A stretch of DNA of 64,000 bases from contig NC_033629.1 of the NCBI RefSeq assembly GCF_001540865.1, forward strand, positions 7,615,473 through 7,679,472, read 5' to 3'. How positions within the stretch are numbered: position 1 is the stretch's first letter; each line of letters begins with the position of its first letter. The position numbers were made by a program, and so were the translations under genes. The notes under the pieces were generated by a model that was not told where the DNA came from, ran no database searches, and saw only the letters and a list, made by a program, of their open reading frames with translations. Source of the stretch: Ananas comosus (taxonomy: Eukaryota > Streptophyta > Magnoliopsida > Poales > Bromeliaceae). This document shows, one piece after another, positions 13,036 to 26,681 of the stretch.

Positions 13036-15659
13036 TGTCACACCCGGGTACCAGTGGAAGCATATCCGGTACGTGCACAGACCCGCCATACACCTGCAGT
13101 ATATAAGGCGTCTACAAGCAACAAGTCGATAGGAGTAAAAACATAACATAATCCTATCCTGATATCAGAGCATAATAAAAGTCACAAAGACTATCAACAA
13201 AAGAACGAAAGTGTCCAACTCCAAATATAAGTACAAAAGAAAGTACTAAAACTGCCACATCTGGATCCAAAACTCATTTACAACACAGAGTACACAAAAT
13301 ATCTGTACAATGGTAGTCTCTCTATAAACTGGACATCACCCTCGGCCGTAGCCCGAGTAGCAAGGTGATGGACTAGCACGCTCCTAGCAATGTCTAGCTA
13401 GACGCGACTCCCTTGCCACGATCCCTAACCTCTCCTGTAAACGGCTCTGTAAAATCAATAATAAAGAGGGCCTGAGAACTATTAACAATAGTTCCCAGTG
13501 GGTAAGCCGCCAGCCTCGGCGAATTACACCACTAGGTTCATGGTGTACTAAATGAAAGCGAAAGCAGTAATTGTATGATATATAATTATGCAATGCTAAC
13601 AGGTAATGGGCATGTAAACAACATGTATTCATAGTCTCAACAGTAATGAATCAACTGAATAATAGAAGCATAGCAACTATGATAAGTATGAACATAAGCA
13701 TAAATGTGTAAGTAACTACTATACACTGTAACTGGTAATCATTCATTACGGTCCAATTTTCTTTAGCACTTTCCTTTCATTCACAAGGATCTACTCAAGG
13801 TAGTCCAGCTTGCGCCGCGCCTAATGGCCCCGTGGTAGTGTACACTCCCCACGGCAATCCACTTCGGCACCCAATCCCGCACGGGCGAGCAACTGTCGCG
13901 TAGGCCAACTCCGGAGTGCCGGCTTGTAGGGAGCGACCCTCACAAGCGTGTGCGAATGAGCACGATGGCAAGCAAGCATATTCCACTGTCCACATGTCTC
14001 AATTATCATGTTTTCATTTGCAATGTTCTTACCCTCGATCCTCTGATCGGAATTTCAATACATAAACAGTAACAAGAACTAGTATCCACTAGAATGTAAA
14101 CATATAAGAGTAATGCTAAATCACATGGCATTATAATCTTTCCACTATTATGGCGCTGTCAACGTAGTCATAAGCATGTCATAATTCTCTACTTTAGAGT
14201 CAAGAGAATGTCATTGTTCTCTACTTTATAAGTGCATTCTATACTTGTTCATAAGTCATTCTACAGTATTAGACATGATCATAAATACTTTTATGCATGC
14301 AGTTTCTCTACTTCATCTCTACTTCATAGAGGTACAATGGCAAACATATTAAACATGGTGACAAAGATGTCCAAATTCATATCAATCACATAGTCGCCAA
14401 AAACGCACTACAAAACCCATTCTATAGTGACATATAGAACATAGGGGAGCTTCACTTGCTCTGGTTAGGTCAAACCCACCTATTACTATGTCCCTCAATC
14501 CACTCCAATAGGCCTCAACTCCGCTGAAAAGCAAACATCAAAATCGGATTAAAACTACGGCCGAATTGTCCGATTTCGGCTCAATTCACATTAGTATAAA
14601 GTAGTAATAACATAAACCGCTGCTTGGTTCTCTTTAGTACCTCAAATTAAGTCTCTAAAGGCTTCGCAGAGCCAACCAAATATGACCCAAAGGTCGGTTG
14701 AATTTTCGCTGCGAACAACATCAACACGACATTAATAAACTTGTATATGCGTTAATATGGCCGAAACCTTAATAATTCAGCTTCCTAACTGAAATTTCCA
14801 CTTACCCCTGGTTAGAACACCTTCCAAACCAGTTCCCAAGATTACCAATTCGATTCAATAAGATTCAGAAATCTGCTGCGAAGCAAATATGCCAAACTGC
14901 ATCAAATTGTTCCAACAAATAGCATTTAGTTCCGAATTAGCTTTGTCAGTAGCTAATTACCTCAAGCAAGCTTCAAAGTAGATTATCCCTGGTTAAAGGG
15001 GGTCAATTCACAGCTTAAAATCTCACCTCTAGCTACTGGAATCCCTGTTATACGCCGATGGAAGCAACGAAACCAAAACACGTCAAAATTCGACGCTAAA
15101 CTATGAATTAGAGAGAAATCAAGTTAAATATCCCTCTAAAACTCTCTTTCAGTGATTCTCAGCATTAGACATAAATCGTACTGTCAAAACACTCCATCTT
15201 ACCTTTTAAAAGCTGGCCCCAAGTCCACCTAAACAGCGAGCATCGAGCGGGATGCGAAACCGGCGCAAAACGGCGACTTTTATGTCGAGGGAGAAAATTC
15301 CTAGAGAGAGAAAGACTTGCCTCACTCATTTCTGAGCTTCCAGCACCCTCAAGCAGCTTCTGGGTCGAGCTGAAGCCTAAGGGGATAAGTATGGAGGGTG
15401 AAAAGACCAAACTAGCCTTGCAGCCACGCAGCTGCAGCTGCTGCTGCTTGATGTACCGGTACAGGGTGATGGCTGTACTGGTACACAATGCAGAAAATAC
15501 TGAATTTCGCCAGTTCAATGCACTTTCTCGCTTCTAGCTTTCTAATCATCCTCTAACTTGTCCAAAAACTTGTCCAAGCCTTTTAGAACATGTGGGATAG
15601 TTCCTCATTCCATTCCACACCTTCGAACTCCGCAATTTGCAAAAGTTCAGTGTATTACA
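13036..15659 (-). mobile_element. Ty3/gypsy LTR, shared between two element halves
   Basis: The plus strand runs TGTCACACCCGG...GTGTATTACA, so on the minus strand it is TGTAATACAC...GGGTGTGACA, with TG...CA ends. A primer site abuts one side and a polypurine tract the other. It therefore serves as 5' LTR to gag on its left and 3' LTR to pol on its right. It contains GTACCGGTAC near 15455, a donor-like GAG|GTGAGA at 15026 and an acceptor-like TTTTACAG at 13447 on the minus strand. The sequence is clean, unlike its near-duplicate at 20920-23525. Confidence 0.9.
13447..15026 (-). other. Candidate intron inside the LTR
   Basis: On the minus strand the donor CTAGAG|GTGAGA and the acceptor GATTTTACAG|AGCC delimit about 1580 bases. 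The acceptor follows the conserved GGGAACTATTGTTAATAG / GTTCTCA block. Inferred. Confidence 0.4.
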
Positions 15660-15671
15660 TTCACCCCTCCT
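15660..15671 (-). promoter_or_regulatory. Polypurine tract
   Basis: The minus strand reads AGGAGGGGTGAA directly before the LTR start TGTAATACAC. This is the position and composition of a plus-strand-synthesis primer. Confidence 0.85.
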
Positions 15672-15710
15672 AAAAAGAAGTTTCGTCCGCGAAACTTGTA
15701 ATCACTTACC

Positions 15711-18700
15711 TCAAGATTCCGTCGAGAAAAGATAGGGGTAGTGCTCTTGCATCGCACTTTCCAATTCCCAAGTGGCTTCTCGTTCATCGTGATTGCTCCA
15801 AAGTATCTTTACGTACGGTATCTCGCGATTTCCAAGCCGTTTTACTTCTCGAGCTAGGATTTTCACTAGATGCTCCTCAAAACTCAAATCTTCTTGTAAA
15901 TCCACTGGAGTACTTTCTAATATGTGGGTTGGATCAAAAACATACTTTCGCAGTGTCGATACATGAAACACATTGTGTACTCCTGATAGGCTCGGCGGCA
16001 AAGCAAATCGATATGCTACGGGGCCGATCCGTTCCAACACTTCGTAGGATCCTATATATCGAGGACTCAGCTTTCCTCGAATTCCAAATCTTTTAACTCC
16101 CTTTGACGGTGAGACTTTTAAGAATACATGATCGCCAATTTGAAATTCCAATTCCCGTCGACGTTTATCCGCATAGCTTCTTTGTCGACTTCGAGCGGTC
16201 CCGTGCAAGTCGAACTTTAGCTTCGGCTTCTTGTAACACATCTGGACCCAAGACTAATCTTTCACCCACTTCACTCCAATGAAGTGGTGATCTGCACTTT
16301 CTACCATAAAGGGCTTCAAAAGGTGCCAGTTGAATGCTTGCTTGATAACTATTGTTATAAGCAAATTCAGCCATCGGTAAGAACTGTGGCCAACTGCCCT
16401 GATAATCAATCACGCAGGCCCGCAACATATCCTCGAGGGTCTGAATGGTACGCTCAGACTGTTCATCACTCTGGGGGTGAAAAGCAGTACTAAAATTCAA
16501 TCGGGTACCCATTGCTTCCTGTAAACTTCTCCAGAAATGTAAAACAAATCGGGTGTCTCGATCGGAAACAATAGAAGTAGGTACTCCGTGTAATCGCACA
16601 ATTTCATCAAGGTACACTTGTGCGAGTCTCTCCCCTGACCAGACTATATGGATTGGGATAAAGTGGGCAGATTTGGTTAATCTATCCACTATTACCCAAA
16701 TGGCATCGTGACCTGCTTGTGAGCGAGGTAATCCAACAATGAAATCCATAGTGATCCTCTCCCATTTTCACACTGGTATGGGTAAACTTTATAATTTTCC
16801 TGCAGGAAGTCGATGTTCAGACTTAACCTGCTGACAGGTTAAGCATCTGGCCACAAAATCAGCAACTTCCTGTTTCATTCCAGGCCACCAGTAAATTGAC
16901 TTCAGGTCTATATACATTTTTGTACTCTCAGGGTGTAAAGTATACGGTGCCCGATGTGCTTCCTTTAAAATCTCCTCTTTAATATCTGGATCGGCAGGCA
17001 CACAAATTCTATCTTCGAATTTTAGCAATCCCTGATCATCCACTCGAAAATCGCCAGTTGGATCAACAGTGATCTTTACTCGAATCTTTTGCAGGAATTC
17101 ATCTTGAGCTTGCTTTTCTTTAATTCGATCAATCAGGGTAGGTTGCACCACTAATGAGATAAGTCTCCAAGGCGTATCAGGAGCTACAACTTCCAAATTC
17201 AATTGCTCCATTTCCTTTACCAATAGGGGTTGCATAGTTATCGACATTGCCAAATTTTTCGTCGATTTTCGACTTAAAGCATCTGCTACAACATTAGCTT
17301 TTCCTTGATGATAGAGGATGGTCAAATCATAATCCTTGAGTAACTCTAACCATCTACGTTGTCTCAAGTTTAATTCCTTTTGAGTAAAAAGATACTTTAA
17401 ACTTTTATGATCTGTGTAAACTTCACAACGCTCGCCGTAGAGGTAGTGGCGCCAAAGCTTCAAGGCAAATACCACAGCTGCCAACTCTAAATCGTGTGTA
17501 GGGTAGTTCCTTTCATAATCCTTTAATTGGCGAGATGCATAAGCAATGACTCTGCCATTCTGCATTAGAACACACCCTAATCCATTCAGCGACGCATTGC
17601 TATAAATCACATAATCTACTCCAATGACCGGCAGTGCTAGAATCGGGGCGGTGGTCAATCGTTCCTTCAGCTCTTGGAAGCTTCTTTCGGAGGCTTCATT
17701 TCATAGGAATTTAGCTCCTTTATGAGTCAAGCGAGTGAGAGGAGTAGACATCTTTGCGAACCCTTCAACAAATCTTCGGTAGTATCCCGCCAAACCAAGG
17801 AAACTCCGAATTTCTGTGACGCTGGTCGGCCTAGGCCAATCTTTAATCGCTTCATTCTTCTTTGGATCCACAGCTATCCCAGCCTCGGAAGTGACATGAC
17901 CCAGAAAGGCTACTTCTCGAAGCCAAAATTCGCATTTCTTTAATTTTGCAAACAATTTCTTTTCTCGAAGTACTTGTAGCACCACTCTTAAATGGTTTTC
18001 ATGCTCCTCGTCACTTCGAGAATATATCAAAATATCGTCGATAAACACGACCACAAACCTGTCCAAATAGGGCTTAAAGACATGATTCATTAAATCCATA
18101 AAGGCTGCTGGGGCATTTGTCAATCCAAATGGCATAACTGTGAATTCATAATGCCCATACCGAGTCCTAAAAGCGGTCTTGGAAACCTCTTCAGGCTTGA
18201 TCTTAAGCTGATGATAACCTGACTGCAAATCAATCTTAGAATATACTTTTGATCCTTGCAGCTGATTGAATAAATCATCGATTCTGGGTAATGGATATTT
18301 ATTCTTGATTGTGACTTTGTTTATTTCTCGATAATCCACACACAATCGAAGAGATCCATCTTTCTTCTTAACAAAAAATACCAGTGCTCCCCAAGGTGAC
18401 ACACTCGGTCGAATAAATCCTTTATCTAAAAGATCTTGTAACTGTGCCTAAAAAATTCAGCTCTTTCAATTCAGCGGGTGCCATTCTATAGGGTGCTTTC
18501 GAGATAGGAGTTGTCCCAGGGACAAGATCAATCACAAACTCAACTTCCCTATCCGGTGGCATACCCGGCAACTCAGCTGGAAACACATCTCCGAACTCTC
18601 GCACAACTGGAATATCATTAATCTTGATGGCTTCACCATCACTCACAGAAACACTAGCCAAATAGGCTACACAACCTCTCCGAATTAACTGTCGGGCTCG

Positions 18701-18727
18701 CGAAGAGCTAATAGTCATTGCGAACAA
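15711..18727 (-). pseudogene. Ty3/gypsy pol: RT, RNase H, integrase, chromodomain (defective)
   Basis: Read on the minus strand, domain order is RT, RNase H, integrase, chromodomain, as in chromoviruses. RT has the [10 protein letters not shown] and [11 protein letters not shown] motifs. RNase H begins [13 protein letters not shown], where the family normally has Asp in place of Asn. Integrase has an HHCC finger (HPES... CLTCQQV), then IVDRLTKSAHF, SDRDTRF and QSERTIQ, so its three acidic residues are present. The C-terminus (VKILWSNHDEREATWELESAM) is chromodomain-like. Breaks include a frameshift near 18450, stop codons at about 17700 and near 16770 (each where Trp is expected), and a frameshift near 16190. 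Confidence 0.92.
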
Positions 18728-18811
18728 TGAACTCTGACACCCCTTATAAACAAACTCGCTCGACCCGGTTCTCTAAAGATCCACTGTCCTATTGTGCTCT
18801 ATGGTGCATAA
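18728..18811 (-). other. Protease-RT linker region of the same element
   Basis: This short stretch continues upstream of RT. It is the last clean sequence before the error-rich copy begins. Confidence 0.5.
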
Positions 18812-20541
18812 TATTGTGTCAACCAATCCATACCCAAAACACAACTCAAACTCACCTAGTTTGGTGTAGTGCCAATAAATGCCACCGCATACATCCAGTC
18901 GCCTCCCCTAACTGGGCAGCGAGGGCAAAACTCATGAAATCTAGGTATGGCAGGTAGCAATCACTCGTCCTAGAGCAAGGTAGGTGCTAACCCAGAATGC
19001 TATGCAACTCGGCGAACTGCCGATCAATAAAAGAATGCAAAGCACCAAGTATCAAATAATGCACGAAAACCACTCGAATATCATACAAGCAAATATACCA
19101 CGACGACCCCGACTCTGATGCTCGCGGCCTTTTCTGTCTGGTGCGGCATTACATAACCCACCCTGAACCGCTGTCGAGGCCTCTTCAGAGTGCCGGCGTC
19201 CTGGTGATCGTGCTGTCCTGCGAGGCGTGGCTGCGGGCTCCCCTGGCTCGGAGCAGAAGATGGGCAGGTGCTCGAAAGCTGACGCGGGTGCGCAAAGAAC
19301 CGCTCGGGCACTCTGAGCGAGTGCCCTCTGACGCACAGAGAAAAAATCTGGCCCCCACGTTGCGTGACACTGTGGCGGTACGTGAGACGCAACCACAGAT
19401 AATCACAACGCGCTGCGGACGAGCTCGGTGCTTCCACGGCATGGCTGACGAACCTCGGCCCCTCACTGTCCCGACTGGTCTCTCGATACTTAGCGCTCCT
19501 CCTGAAAGATTGCTGCCATGCTGCCTCGCTCCGGGCTGGCTCTTTCCTTTGCCTCGATCCCACAAACGTCTCTTTCGCTTCATAATTTCTGCCCCTTTCT
19601 CAACAATCAAGGCCCGAATTCAACCACATCTCTGTAAAAGTCGAGAGTTTCAACGCCTGAGTTATCTGAAAATCGCCAGGCCGCAAACTCCACCTAAGAA
19701 ATACTGGGCCCTTGTCGCTCATCATCTCGGACTCACAAAAGAACGGCAGGCAGTAATCGTGGAGAACTCTCACGCTCATACCGTCACTGTCCTGTCCCCG
19801 CTGCTCAAGTTTCTCAATCCCTTTCCATTTGCCTCTTAACAACTCGGGGAAAGTAGTCGTCAACAAGTAAGATCGCTTGAACGCGCTCCACGTGATGTGC
19901 AGAACAATCAGTATGGGGATCCTCACGCAATATCCACCCATCCACCTGTAAGCGCCTAGGCCGTCAAGGTGTGCGTCCGCAAACCAAACGCCGATATCGC
20001 TGCTCAACAAATGTCATAAATAATTTCTCCATGTGCACTTTACCTTTCTCAGAGCCACCCAGCGATTGCTTTCTCCCCGTTAAAGATACGAGTGTTGCAA
20101 CGATGGAATCCATTCAATTGTCATCATCCGCTCTCAGCTCGCTCAGCCCCATCATCTGTGGTAAACTGTCCTGATGCCGCACAGGTACTGTGTGTTACTT
20201 ACTGTCTGCCTGTCGGGTCTTACCGCCTCGACTGTCTACTGGGGTGTGTCAGGTACTGGTGACTGTGCTCTCATTGTCGGCATCCCTGTCTGGTACTCTA
20301 GGTTAGGACAGAATCTCTCTGGTCATCGTACTGCCCAGTAGTAAATCTCTAACCTCTTCAGTCCTGTCCTCTCTGCCGACGCACGCATCCATTTGCCTTA
20401 TCGTGCGCGCCACAGCTCTGAGCACCCAAATCTGTCAAGCTTCCACGGCTATTCCTGCAACTCATGGACCCACCCGATCTCAGAAATAACGGAGGTCCCA
20501 CTCTCCGGCATCCGTCCGGCCTCAGCTCCGCGGCTTGCGAA
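18812..20541 (-). pseudogene. Second gag-protease copy, shredded by one-base indels
   Basis: It is collinear with 10998-12711 throughout, including protease, zinc knuckle (around 19310-19370) and gag. Single-base insertions and deletions occur every ten to thirty bases, so no long frame survives. Substitutions are fewer than indels, which is the error profile of unpolished long reads rather than ordinary decay. It sits in the correct place, upstream of the pol at 15711-18727. The underlying gene may therefore be less damaged than this sequence shows. Confidence 0.82.
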
Positions 20542-20919
20542 CGAGTTCAAGGCAATCTTGAGCTGGCAGCATTCAAAAACAAACATAGTCAATAAAACCT
20601 AATACTATTGAACCCTACCTTGAGGCATAAACCAACTAATTAAGCTAAAAGTAAATGAAATGTAACGCGTACTACCTTCCCGATGTCAAGCGTTGTCGGC
20701 TCGCAACGTAGCCTCTGTCAAAGTTAGTAACGCACATTCCGATCAAAACTCCTACTATTCGAGTTTATAATGTACCCAATCACAGTAAACTGTCGCATAA
20801 CGAACATGACCTGACTCAGTACCTCGTCCCTCACGAGCCTATTCTTATAGTCCAACCAGCCTAAGGTTTTCTAGGTCTATCTAAGACTCCAACGCTACCT
20901 CTATGCCGATACATAGATC
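20542..20919 (-). other. Error-rich 5' leader and degraded primer site
   Basis: This parallels 12712-13035. The primer-site region (about 20899-20913) reads 'ctatgccgataca', a corrupted form of the perfect site at 13016. Confidence 0.6.
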
Positions 20920-23525
20920 TGTCACACAGACCGGGTCCGCAGTGGAAGCATATCCGTTCCGTGCACAGACGACCCATACACTGCAGTATATAAGGCGTCT
21001 AACAAGGCAACAAGTCGATAGGGAGTAACAACATAACATATCCTAATCACTGATATCAGAGCATAATAAAATCACAAAGATATCAACAAACAGAACAAAG
21101 TGTCCAACTCCAAATATAAGTTAGCAAAAAAGTAGCTAAAACTGCCAACATCTGGAATCCAAAACTCATTTACACACAGAGTACACAAAATATCTTACAA
21201 TGGTAGTCTCTCTATAAACTGGACATCACCCTGCGGCGTAGCCCGAGAGCAAGGTGATGAACTGCACCGCTGCCTAGCAAGATGTCTACTAGACGCGACT
21301 CCCTTGCACGATCCCTAACGCTCTCCTGTAAACGGCTCTGTAAAATCAATAATAAAGAGCGCGCTGAAACTATTAACAATAGTTCCCAGTGGGTAATAAG
21401 CCGCCAGCTCGGCGAATTACACCACTAGGTTCATGGTGTACTAAATCGAAAAAGCGAAAGCCATAATGTATGATATTATTATGCAATGCTAAAGGTAATC
21501 GGGCATGTAAAGCAAACATGTATTCATTAGTCTCAACAGTAATAATCAACTGAATCATAGAAGCATAGCAACTATGATAATGTATGAACATAAGCAAAAT
21601 GTGTAAGTAATACTATACACTGTATACGGTAATCATTCATTAGCGGTCCAATTTTCCTTTAGCAGCTTCTTTCATTTCACAAGATCTCCACTCAGATACA
21701 ATCTAGGCAGAGCCACCACAACACACACGCCGCCAATAATGGCCCTGTGGTAGTCGCTACACACACACAACACAACTACAACAGACGCACCCAATTCCCG
21801 CAAAAAAACAGCGCAACACTCCGGAGTGTCGCCCCTCTCAAACCCACAAACTCACTCAGCACATGCAGCACGATGGCAAGCAAAGCACACACTGTCACCA
21901 ACACATTCTCATTATCACTCAAGGCAATGTTTCTACCACAACCTCTATCACTGATCGGACACACTCAATCATAATAGTAACAAGAACTATACCACTAGAA
22001 AATGCTAAAGTCATAGCATATATAATCTTTCCATATACGTAGTCATAAGCATGTATAATTCTCACTACTTTAGAGTCAAGAGAATGATCATCTGTTTCCT
22101 ACTTATAAGTGTATTCTATACTTGTTCATAATCAACACAGTATTAGCATGATCATAAACACTTTTAATGGCAGCATTTCTCTACTATCATCTTCTACTTA
22201 TAAGTACAATGGGCAAACATATTAAACATGGTGACATGAAGATGTCCAAAATTCAATAATCCCTAGTCGCCAAAACGACTACAAAACCCATTCTAATAGT
22301 GACAAATATAGAATCTAGGGGAGCTTCACTTCTCTGGTTAGGTCAAAACCCACCTACCTTACTATGTCGCCTCAAGCACTCCAATAGCCTCAAACTCGCT
22401 GAATAAGCAAACATCAAATCGGATTACAAACTACGGCCGAATTGTCCAAGATTCGCTCAATTCACATTAGTATAAAGTAGTAAATAACATAAATCGCTGC
22501 TTGGTTCTCTTTATACCTCAAATAAGTCTCTAAAGGTTCCCCAGAGCCAACCAAAGAGTACCGCACAAGGTCGTTTGAATTCCCGCTGGGGCGAACAACA
22601 CAACACGACATTAATAACTTATATATGCGTTAATATGGCCGAAACCTTAAATTCACCTTCCTAACTGAAATTTCCACTTACCCCCTGATAGAAACAACTT
22701 CCAAACCGTTCCCTAAGAATACAATCTGATTCATAAAGATCAGAAATCTGCTGGCAAGCAAACATGCCAAACGCTCAAATTGTTCGCATACAAATAGCAT
22801 TTAGTGTTCTATAGCATTTTGTAAGTAGCTAATTACCTCAATCAAGCTTCAAAGTAGATATATCCTGGTAAAGGGGTCAATTCACAGCTTAAAATCTCAC
22901 CTCTAGGCTGCTGGAATCCTGTTCTAACGCAGAGGAAGCCGAACCAAAAACGCGTCAAAATTCGAGCGCTAACTATGAATTAGAGAGAATCAAGTAAATT
23001 CCCTCTAAAAACTCTCTCAGTGATTCTCAGCATTCAATCATATAAATCTGTACCTCGTCCAAACACTCCCAATCTACCTTTTAAAAAGCTTGGCCCCAGT
23101 CCACCTAAACACGAGCATCGAGCGGCTAACGAACCGGCCGGGAAACGCGACTTTTATGTCGATGGAGAAAATTCATAAGAGAGAAAGACTTGGCTTACTC
23201 TTTCTGAGCTCCAGCCCCTCAGCAGCTTCTGGATCGAGCCTGAAGCCTAAAGGGGATAAGTATGGAGTGGTGAAAAGACCAAACTAGCCTGCGCCATGCG
23301 CTGGCAGCTGCTTGCTGCCTGTACTGGTACAGGGTGATGGCTGTACTATGTAACAATGCAGAAATGCTGATTCGCAAGTTCAATGCACTTTCCTCGCTTC
23401 TTAGCTTTCTAATCATCCTCTAACTTGTCCAAAACTTTGTCCAAGCTTTAGAACATGTGGGATAGTTCGCCTCATTCATTCCACACCTTCGAACTCCGCA
23501 ATTTGCAAAAGTTCAGTGTATTACA
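20920..23525 (-). mobile_element. 5' LTR, error-rich copy of 13036-15659
   Basis: Collinear with the LTR at 13036-15659 from TGTCACAC to GTGTATTACA, differing mainly by one-base indels. By position it is the 5' LTR of the element whose pol is at 15711-18727. No target-site duplication can be tested because the element's other true boundary is unclear. Confidence 0.85.
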
Positions 23526-25459
23526 CAAACTCAGCCGAGGAACCTGCTGAGGCGGAGGATGCGCCGATGTTCTACAGGTATGGTTTTACTAACGGAGTTC
23601 GCTCCAGAGCTATGTTGAACAGGTGCTAGCATTCATTAATCAGTAGGCTCAATTGCCGCATGGCATGACATAGACTACAAGAGAGTAAAAGCACTTTGGA
23701 AGTAATCTTGAGATATTGAAAACTGATGTTTTGTGGCTAACCATACTTCTGCCAAATGACCAAAGAGGGCAATTGAACGTTTGGACACGTTCCATTCGTA
23801 ATTCCAACAAGTTTGAAGAAACTGAAAATGAGTTCCAAAGGTTTGGAGATGGTTTTGACATGATCGCGGCGAGGGTGAGCCAAAAAAAAAGAGAGTGAAA
23901 ACAGAGCATTCTCTCGAGCTTTGTACCAGGTACAAGAGTGATGGCTTTACCGTACAACATCGCGCTCCTCGGATGAGGCTGCAAACCTTACCGGTACAAG
24001 GGGGTCTTGTACGCGTACAAGCCCGCGTAACCGAGAATCGAGGCCTCCGGTTGCGCTGTCATCTAGGCCTTGTAACCGGTACAAGAACCCGGACGGTTAC
24101 AGAGGACCCTGAAACTGCTGTCCATTTGGAAAATTATATTTTTGAGGGGGCTTTTGGGATTTTTGTTAACCAATAGAGGTTATAAACCTCTCTCTCAGCC
24201 ACTCCTCTCACACTTAGCCTCTCTCGTCTCCCTCTCACATGCTCTCTCTCTACTTAACCGAAGGAAGGAGAAAGAAGAAGAAGAGAAGAAGAAAGAAGGA
24301 GAAGATCAAGGAGAAGGAAAGAAGCTGCTCTCGCCTCATCTTCCTCAAGCTAGGGCTTGCTTGCGCAAACCCTAGAGGTAAGCCTCAACCTAACTTGTGA
24401 TTTCTAGGCTTTGGAATTTTTGTTCTTTAATGTTCAAATGGAACCTAACTGAGTTTAGAGGACATGGATCTAGCTCACAATGAAGCCAGAAACCATGGTT
24501 CCAGGGTGCTAAACAATAGGTTGGATTTCGGGGTTTTTGGGAAATAATAGGGTTTTGATCTCTTTTTGATGGTCGGAAACCTAAATTGTTAATGCTCCGA
24601 ACGTGTAGGTGAAGGACGGTTCATCGATCGTCGAGCGAGCGGGAATCTCGGCCAGATTGTGGGTGCTCTAGGAGTCGTTTGACCCAAGTGTTTGAAGCGC
24701 GCACGTGACCGCAACCCGAGTTTCCTAGCTTAATCGCAGCTACCCCACAAAGTGGGTGTGACCTTGCCCGAACCGCGGCGGCATGTCTAATGTCGCCAAG
24801 TTTATTATTAATCTAATTGCATCCTATGCATGTTGCATATTAGGTTAGACAGATGATTATTTGCCTTATACTTTGACATGCTGTACTATATATCTTGTTG
24901 ATTGATCGCATGATCTAGCTATACATGAGAACTAAACATAATGAAAGACTAGACGCCTATATGTGATGGTTTAATGTTATGAATTAAAAACTAGTATGAT
25001 GTAAGCCCGTGTTAAACAAGAGTCCTAATGACTGATGGCATTAGTTTAGAAAACTAATGACAAGTGGCATCTAGTATAAAAAACTATGAATGAAGGACAT
25101 ACTGATTGTTTGATAATATTTTGATATGAGAAGAACCTTAGTGAGTTGAGACAGCTATGAGATTTGGGTATAAGAACATCTTGATTCCATGATGAGATTA
25201 CCCTTAGAGGGTAGTTGCGTTGTTTGTCGAGATTGTTTGTGCTCACATAGCCTGTCTGTGCTTGGAGGGCGCTCCCCGCAAGCATTGCATCATCCGAGGA
25301 TTTGGTCACTAATAGGACAGTCAGTGTCTGTCTGGACAGGTCTGTGTGCTGTCCGCAGGCAGTCTCGGGAGTAGCTCAGGATGAGACCTTTTCCCTAATG
25401 AAGCTACACGGAGTGCATGCTTAGTGAAACTTCGAGTTCACCAGAGATTGGGTAACTTA
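23526..25459 (+). mobile_element. Degraded plus-strand LTR, left part
   Basis: It contains ACCGGT sites at 23940-24085, a TTATAAA box near 24179, a GA-rich leader, a donor-like GAG|GTAAGC at 24378 and a degenerate form of the conserved island at 24606-24640. It resembles the LTR at 7086. It is interrupted at 25460 by the copia-like remnant and seems to resume near 29871. Small indels suggest that part of it is also poorly polished sequence. Confidence 0.55.
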
Positions 25460-26680
25460 TGTAAGGATTTTTAGGTTGCGAATTTCGTAAAGTTGATTGG
25501 AGTCTTGAAGAAGTTGAATCGCGGAAGTTTTGAAGAAAAGATTTCAAATTGAAGAACAACAGATTCATGTCGTAAAGGTCGGCTATAAGGTATGAAGCAA
25601 AGATCATTTGTGCGGTGAAGATACTTAATTAAAAATAAGTCAGTAGGCTAGATGCTTTTAAAAAAATTTACTGAACTTTTCTAGTTGTTCTGGGACCTGG
25701 TTCTGAGTTGGAGAGACGGTTCCCCTAAGTCCTCACGGCGTAGTTTTGATACCAACACGGTCCCTGAGATGAGAGACCGGTTCGCCCTGAAGCTTGTAAT
25801 CTGTCGCGCACGAGGGACGTCTCAACTTGAGAGACCCGGTTCCCGAACGTTGTGTTTTTGAACACGCAGCGAGGGACCGGTCCTCACTTACGAGAGACCG
25901 TCTCTCACAGACCGGTCTCCTCAAGAGGACCGCGGTCTCTGAGGATCGACACAGGTTCTTAAAAAGGGAATTTGCAATGCTGCTACTTCTAAGTCTTCTA
26001 ACATTAAATAAGTTATGGGGGTCATCCTATAAAAACTAAGGCTTTGAATATTCTATGATTCTAAACCCTGAACTTATTTTTCCGTTTTCAATGCTTCTAT
26101 TGACATAACCAAGTTTCGAAAAATCAATAATCGACTTCGGTTCTTCGATTTAGTTCGAGATCTTATTGCGAGAATTGAGTTGATGTTTGATTTAGAAGAT
26201 GAACCCTCATCTTTTGTGGATATCAAAGATTAAATCACCAACAAATCTTCGATTCTACTAGCTCCCGAAGGAGTTTGGCCCGTGGCTCCGCGTAAGCCGA
26301 GGATGCGGTGACGCTTCGAGGAAACATTGAGGCGTTACGTTGCTAAGCTGTTGCATGCAGATCGCTTTTGAGGATTCCTATCGATCGAAGGACCCGCGAA
26401 GATCACCACAACAGGGAATATCTGTAACTTGAGTACGTATATTTTGTTCAAAATCACTGTACCAAGTTTTCTTAATGATTTCTTCCGCGCGATCGGTCCG
26501 TGCGTTTCTTTCCACCCGTCTGGACGTTTTCCCACTTGTTATATCTCGCTGTGCGATTTTATTTTTTGCCGCTACTTTGTTTTTATTTGGGGCACTAGAT
26601 TTTTGCGTTTTATTACCTATTTCACCGCCCCCTCTCAGGTGTTACTTACCTTTTAGATCCTCGGGATCCAATATCTTACA
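25460..26680 (+). mobile_element. Ty1/copia LTR (5' copy), error-rich
   Basis: It starts TGTAAGGATTT and is followed by a primer-site-like sequence at 26682. The first 520 bases are the inverted counterpart of 28931-29451 and contain the same ACCGGT cluster (25700-25950). A TATA box was not identified with confidence. Many one-base differences from the cleaner inverted copy suggest either decay or low base quality. Confidence 0.65.
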
Positions 26681-26681
26681 A

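Noticed and set aside
18812..23525. A genuinely old, diverged second gag-LTR copy
   Set aside because: Differences are mainly one-base indels with few substitutions and start abruptly, unlike normal decay. Kept only as an alternative.
24242..24375. Short ORF rich in Glu/Lys after the LTR start region
   Set aside because: It is the purine-rich leader of an LTR. The same region in sister LTRs is not open.
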